In this document: positions 45,844 through 48,467 of the stretch, in pieces
How the letters are laid out: every line of letters starts with the position of its first letter
Position numbering within the stretch: position 1 is the stretch's first letter
DNA from: an uncultured Ectothiorhodospiraceae bacterium
Lineage (GTDB): Bacteria > Pseudomonadota > Gammaproteobacteria > UBA9214
DNA: 48,467 nucleotides
NCBI GenBank assembly: GCA_947258545.1
Contig: CAMYJI010000014.1
Span: forward strand, 1 to 48,467
Reading direction: 5' to 3'
Notes under the pieces: model-generated
The model's input: the letters and a program-made list of their open reading frames with translations, nothing else
The model's database searches: none
Told to the model about the DNA's origin: nothing
Translations under genes and position numbers: made by a program

Positions 45844-45985
45844 ACTCGTCACGTCTCGGATTTAGCATCATGCATCTGGTTTTTAACCAGGTGGTCGGCT
45901 TTGCTGCAATCAGTACGCCAATATCATTAACTCGTTGATTACGCTGCTCAGCAGCAATACACGTACGCGATACATCCGGTACTGA

Positions 45986-46009
45986 TTAGCACAAAATCGG
46001 GCACAAAAT
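45986..46009. repeat. AGCACAAA tandem motif inside right att-like site
   Basis: TTAGCACAAAATCGGGCACA (45986-46005), continued by AAAT, repeats the core AGCACAAA/GGCACAAA and resembles 856-876 on the left side. It lies about 65 bases inside the right tRNA fragment, like an integrase arm-type site (inference). Confidence 0.35.
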
Positions 46010-46074
46010 TAGAAGGACAGGAATCAAGGAGCAGCGTAACAGCGTTACAACTTACTGTAACTAATGAAGAAAAA

Positions 46075-46119
46075 TGGCGCGCCCGGAGAGATTCGAACTC
46101 CCGACCGCCTGGTTCGTAG
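46075..46119 (-). repeat. tRNA-Arg(ACG)-type 3' half fragment, right copy (putative att core)
   Basis: On the minus strand it runs from the anticodon loop (CTACGAACC, anticodon ACG if complete) through the variable and T arms, the acceptor strand GGGCGCG and the encoded CCA. Positions 46080-46116 are identical to 709-745. Upstream sequence (higher coordinates) does not give a tRNA 5' half, so it is a fragment and not a functional tRNA gene. Confidence 0.65.
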
Positions 46120-46481
46120 TTAGCATATGAGTCGCTAACTATTTGTATTTAATAGTGAAAACTGGAACGCTCGTTGCCCAATTTGCCTAACAATGCTGGA
46201 CGATTCATGACTGAATCCCGCAAAAGTCCCGCATGAAGAAAGCCATGGACCCAGTCGGCGCTACTTTGAAAGATACCATCAGGCACCTGAGCGACCGAGG
46301 CTAACAAGCTGGGACTGTCGGCGATCCGACCGGGCGCAAGCGGGAAGAGCTGGGAGAGTGCATCTTTGAAGGGCAATTATCGGGCTAAGAGTTGCCGTTC
46401 ACTAGGCACAGGCAACCCCGCTACTGCCAAGCCACTGTTCGGCGACTATCGGCCAGAACCAGACACTCGGCACATAAGAAA

Positions 46482-46501
46482 GCGGCTCCCGAAGGAGCCG
46501 C
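46482..46501 (-). terminator. rho-independent terminator of the right-edge gene
   Basis: On the minus strand GCGGCTCC-TTCG-GGAGCCGC makes an 8-bp stem with a stable TTCG loop, followed by TTTCTT. It lies about 30 bases after the stop of the 5'-nucleotidase-like gene. Confidence 0.85.
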
Positions 46502-46531
46502 CTTATTGCTTCTTCTAAAGCTGGTAACTGC

Positions 46532-48467
46532 TTAGAACTCGCCTTCCAGAGCAGGCGTGTCAGCAGTACCTTTGATGTAGCCAGCAGGCAGGCTGGTGTT
46601 GATGCCAAGGCCTGCTTCTGCACCACGGAAAGGCTGGATACAGGGTGAACCAAACTCGATAGTACAGTCAGTCAGGTCATTACCCGGTTCACCGTCAGCC
46701 TTGATCAGGTTCGCACGCGGGTAGACAAAGTCGTTACCTTCGAACGTACCATTCAGGCCAGCTACTGTATGCAGCAATCCGTTTTTAGCGCCATTCTCCC
46801 AGTCATATACATCGATGGAAGGATCGCTGATGTAACGACCCAGGGCTTCAGTCGCATCCAGCACCTGAAGGACACCACTGTCAATACCTGCATCGTACTC
46901 AACACCGTCAGCCATGACGTAGTCACCGCCGGCCGTCTTGGTCAGGATCCGGATACCGCCCAGCTCGGCGGCGCACTTGGTTCTCTCCGCTGGCCAGGCA
47001 TAACCATTCTTGGTACAGGAACCCCTGGTTACGATCTGGTTACGGTTGATGCGATTCGAGTCTGCATGGTAGTAGTAGGAAGCGTACGTCACCTTGGCAC
47101 CGGGTGATTGATCGATGGGACCATCGTTACCGTTCGCATTATCATAAAGCGTGATGTTACCAATGCGCGCGCTTTCCTTCTGACCAAACCTGGCGAACTG
47201 AGGACCGGCCGGCTGTGAATCCCAGGTGATGCCGGAGTACTGCCAGGACCAGCCACCGCCCCATGCAGGCACGTTCGGGTTATGGCTTGAGTTCATACCC
47301 AGTTCCATTTCCTGCTGCAGGCTGCGCGGGAAGCCGACAAAGTGCCGCTTGTTGTCGGCCTGGTCGAACAGCACTACGCCGTTACAATTGGAATCGATAG
47401 CGGCATCACAAGCACAGCCAGGATCATCCGGAGCACAACCAGCATTGACATCATAGTACTGCACGGTTGGCAGCGCTTTTTCAGAAGCAGGGGTTGTTGG
47501 AATTGCGGCAACCGCAACCTGCGCACCAATCGGGAACATGTGGTACATCGATGCATAATCGATGTCGTCGCCATCCAGTACGCTGTTGGTGTAGCGGAAA
47601 CCACGTAAACCACCGACATCAGCACCCGTCAGTTTGCGGAACATGTCAGTGACCAGCGCATGGCCTGTACCTTCGATCACACCTGGCATGATCTTGTTAA
47701 CAGGATCATGTTCATTCGAGAAGCGGTTACGTTCCAGCGCGATGTTACTGGTTTGACCAACCACTTCATCTAACTGATTTACGATCACGTTGTCGTTGTA
47801 TGGATTCGATGCATCACCTGCGGCGATCTTGTCAGCTATTTCCTGGTCGATCTGATGAGCCAGGTCTGCCATATCAGGATCTTCTTCAATGGTTTCATCG
47901 ATATCGATACCCTCGAATTCCCACTTAACAATCCTGCCGTTCTTGACTTCAATTTTAAGCTTGCTGATTTGGGCGATATCTTCCGGGTTCTCAGTGATGA
48001 TGACCTTCTTGCCACGCGGGTCAGTCACAACAACCGGGAAGTTGGTTTCTTCGTGCATATCAGATGAGAAGTAGAGGTCAGGGCCGTTCTCCATGCCAAC
48101 CAGGTTTTCAGCCGCATAGATGTTTTCTGCGATACCGGCTTCAGACATCACAGCAACCAGGTCTACACCTTCAACGTTACGTAAGTGGTTGGTCCATTTC
48201 TCGATTTCGCTGACAACCTTGTAGCCGTAAATACCACCCCAGTGAGGCATGTTGTCCCAACCGGTTGGCTCGAACGGTTTAGCGGCTGCATCATCAGCGG
48301 CTTCTGCCGCAGCGTTACGGTTACTGGCCTGGGTACCTGCAGTGGCAGGATTACCTTTGGTCTGTCCGCCTGGATTGGCTTTGGTACCGCCGTGTGAATA
48401 ACTGAGGTCATCCCAGTCGATCGGACGGTTCTGCGGGAACTTGATGTCACCTTTACAGCCGGAGAAG
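46532..48467 (-). CDS. 5'-nucleotidase-family metallophosphatase, C-terminal part (cut by window edge)
   Basis: The frame is open to the right edge (codons upstream of the ATG at 48250 continue in frame to 48467), so the N-terminus lies outside. About 645 residues are visible. The first part has the end of a metallophosphoesterase domain (VEGVDLVAVMSEAGIAENIY, PDLYFSSDMHEETNFPVVVT). Then comes a 5_nucleotid_C-type domain (GFRYTNSVLDGDDIDYASMY, FPIGAQVAVAAI), interrupted by a long insert with a Cys-rich loop (CAPDDPGCACDAAIDSNCNG). The UshA/SoxB superfamily is clear; the substrate is not. Codon use and lower GC3 differ from the nif genes, consistent with lying outside the nif region. Confidence 0.75.
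   Translation of the reverse strand, partial: FSGCKGDIKFPQNRPIDWDDLSYSHGGTKANPGGQTKGNPATAGTQASNRNAAAEAADDAAAKPFEPTGWDNMPHWGGIYGYKVVSEIEKWTNHLRNVEGVDLVAVMSEAGIAENIYAAENLVGMENGPDLYFSSDMHEETNFPVVVTDPRGKKVIITENPEDIAQISKLKIEVKNGRIVKWEFEGIDIDETIEEDPDMADLAHQIDQEIADKIAAGDASNPYNDNVIVNQLDEVVGQTSNIALERNRFSNEHDPVNKIMPGVIEGTGHALVTDMFRKLTGADVGGLRGFRYTNSVLDGDDIDYASMYHMFPIGAQVAVAAIPTTPASEKALPTVQYYDVNAGCAPDDPGCACDAAIDSNCNGVVLFDQADNKRHFVGFPRSLQQEMELGMNSSHNPNVPAWGGGWSWQYSGITWDSQPAGPQFARFGQKESARIGNITLYDNANGNDGPIDQSPGAKVTYASYYYHADSNRINRNQIVTRGSCTKNGYAWPAERTKCAAELGGIRILTKTAGGDYVMADGVEYDAGIDSGVLQVLDATEALGRYISDPSIDVYDWENGAKNGLLHTVAGLNGTFEGNDFVYPRANLIKADGEPGNDLTDCTIEFGSPCIQPFRGAEAGLGINTSLPAGYIKGTADTPALEGEF

Larger units (their letters stand above)
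45844..46481. other. right border, non-coding with repeat debris
   Basis: Apart from the AGCACAAA repeat (45986-46009) and the tRNA-Arg fragment (46075-46119), no convincing gene is seen. Short open frames on either strand (for example around 46149-46376) have no recognisable family and lack ribosome-binding sites. The stretch looks like integration debris. Confidence 0.45.

Noticed and set aside
46149..46376. Small minus-strand gene in the right border
   Set aside because: No ribosome-binding site and no recognisable product; likely chance.
46532..48467. Thiosulfohydrolase SoxB
   Set aside because: The superfamily fits, but SoxB's conserved central motifs are not visible and the Cys-rich insert is foreign to it. 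With the N-terminus missing, a general 5'-nucleotidase-family call is safer.

Overview
The window is dominated by a complete molybdenum nitrogenase (nif) region of a gammaproteobacterium. Gene order closely follows the two nif clusters of Azotobacter vinelandii: nifHDKT-ferredoxin-nifY-LRV...nifENX; iscA-nifU-nifS-nifV-cysE-nifW-nifZ-nifM-clpX; nifB-fdxN-nifO-nifQ; nifL-nifA; rnfABCDGEH. NifA is partnered by NifL, as in gammaproteobacteria, and RnfH and bacterioferritin genes fit the same class. The exact genus cannot be fixed from the sequence; a marine or symbiotic sulphur-oxidising Chromatiales-type bacterium is only a guess.

Layout. (1) 1-3042 is a scarred left border: the start of a HigB-like toxin cut by the window edge, a composite of tRNA-Arg 3' fragments, a complete toxin-antitoxin pair with a 16-bp operator palindrome, a transposase tail, and an in-frame chimera joining the N-terminus of a cardiolipin synthase to a truncated isoaspartyl peptidase. 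(2) 3043-11173, minus strand: iscA-nifU-nifS, a terminator, then nifV-cysE-TPR-nifW-nifZ-nifM-clpX. (3) 11367-11627, plus: a short NifZ-like gene. (4) 11658-18173, minus: nifE-nifN-nifX-rseC-DUF269-Rop-like-fdxB-thioredoxin-like ferredoxin-TPR-two unknowns. (5) 18328-25815, minus: nifH-nifD-nifK-nifT-ferredoxin-nifY-small gene-LRV-unknown. (6) 26295-29051, plus: SIR2-like, DUF1289-like, hemerythrin, Bfd, bacterioferritin, TrmO. (7) 29119-34132, minus: nifB-fdxN-(small ORF)-nifO-flavodiiron protein-two [2Fe-2S] ferredoxins-nifQ. (8) 34320-37513, minus: nifLA. (9) 37878-45766, plus: rnfABCDGEH then modABC. (10) 45767-48467: a non-coding border with another tRNA-Arg 3' fragment, then the C-terminal part of a 5'-nucleotidase-family protein running off the right edge.

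How it works together. Sigma-54 -24/-12 elements and TGT-N10-ACA NifA sites can be read upstream of iscA-nifUS, nifV, nifE, nifH, the SIR2 operon and nifB, with weaker -24/-12 matches before nifL and rnfA. IscA/NifU/NifS make Fe-S clusters; NifV makes homocitrate; NifB/NifEN/NifX/NifQ with ModABC molybdate import make FeMo-co; Rnf and several ferredoxins supply low-potential electrons; NifM and ClpX handle protein quality; the flavodiiron protein, hemerythrin and bacterioferritin plausibly deal with oxygen and iron.

The most notable structural feature is a 37-bp identical tRNA-Arg(ACG)-type 3' segment at 709-745 and 46080-46116, with similar AGCACAAA-type repeats just inside each copy. This suggests that the whole nif region sits, or once sat, between attachment sites of a tRNA-targeting integrative element, although no integrase is present in the window.
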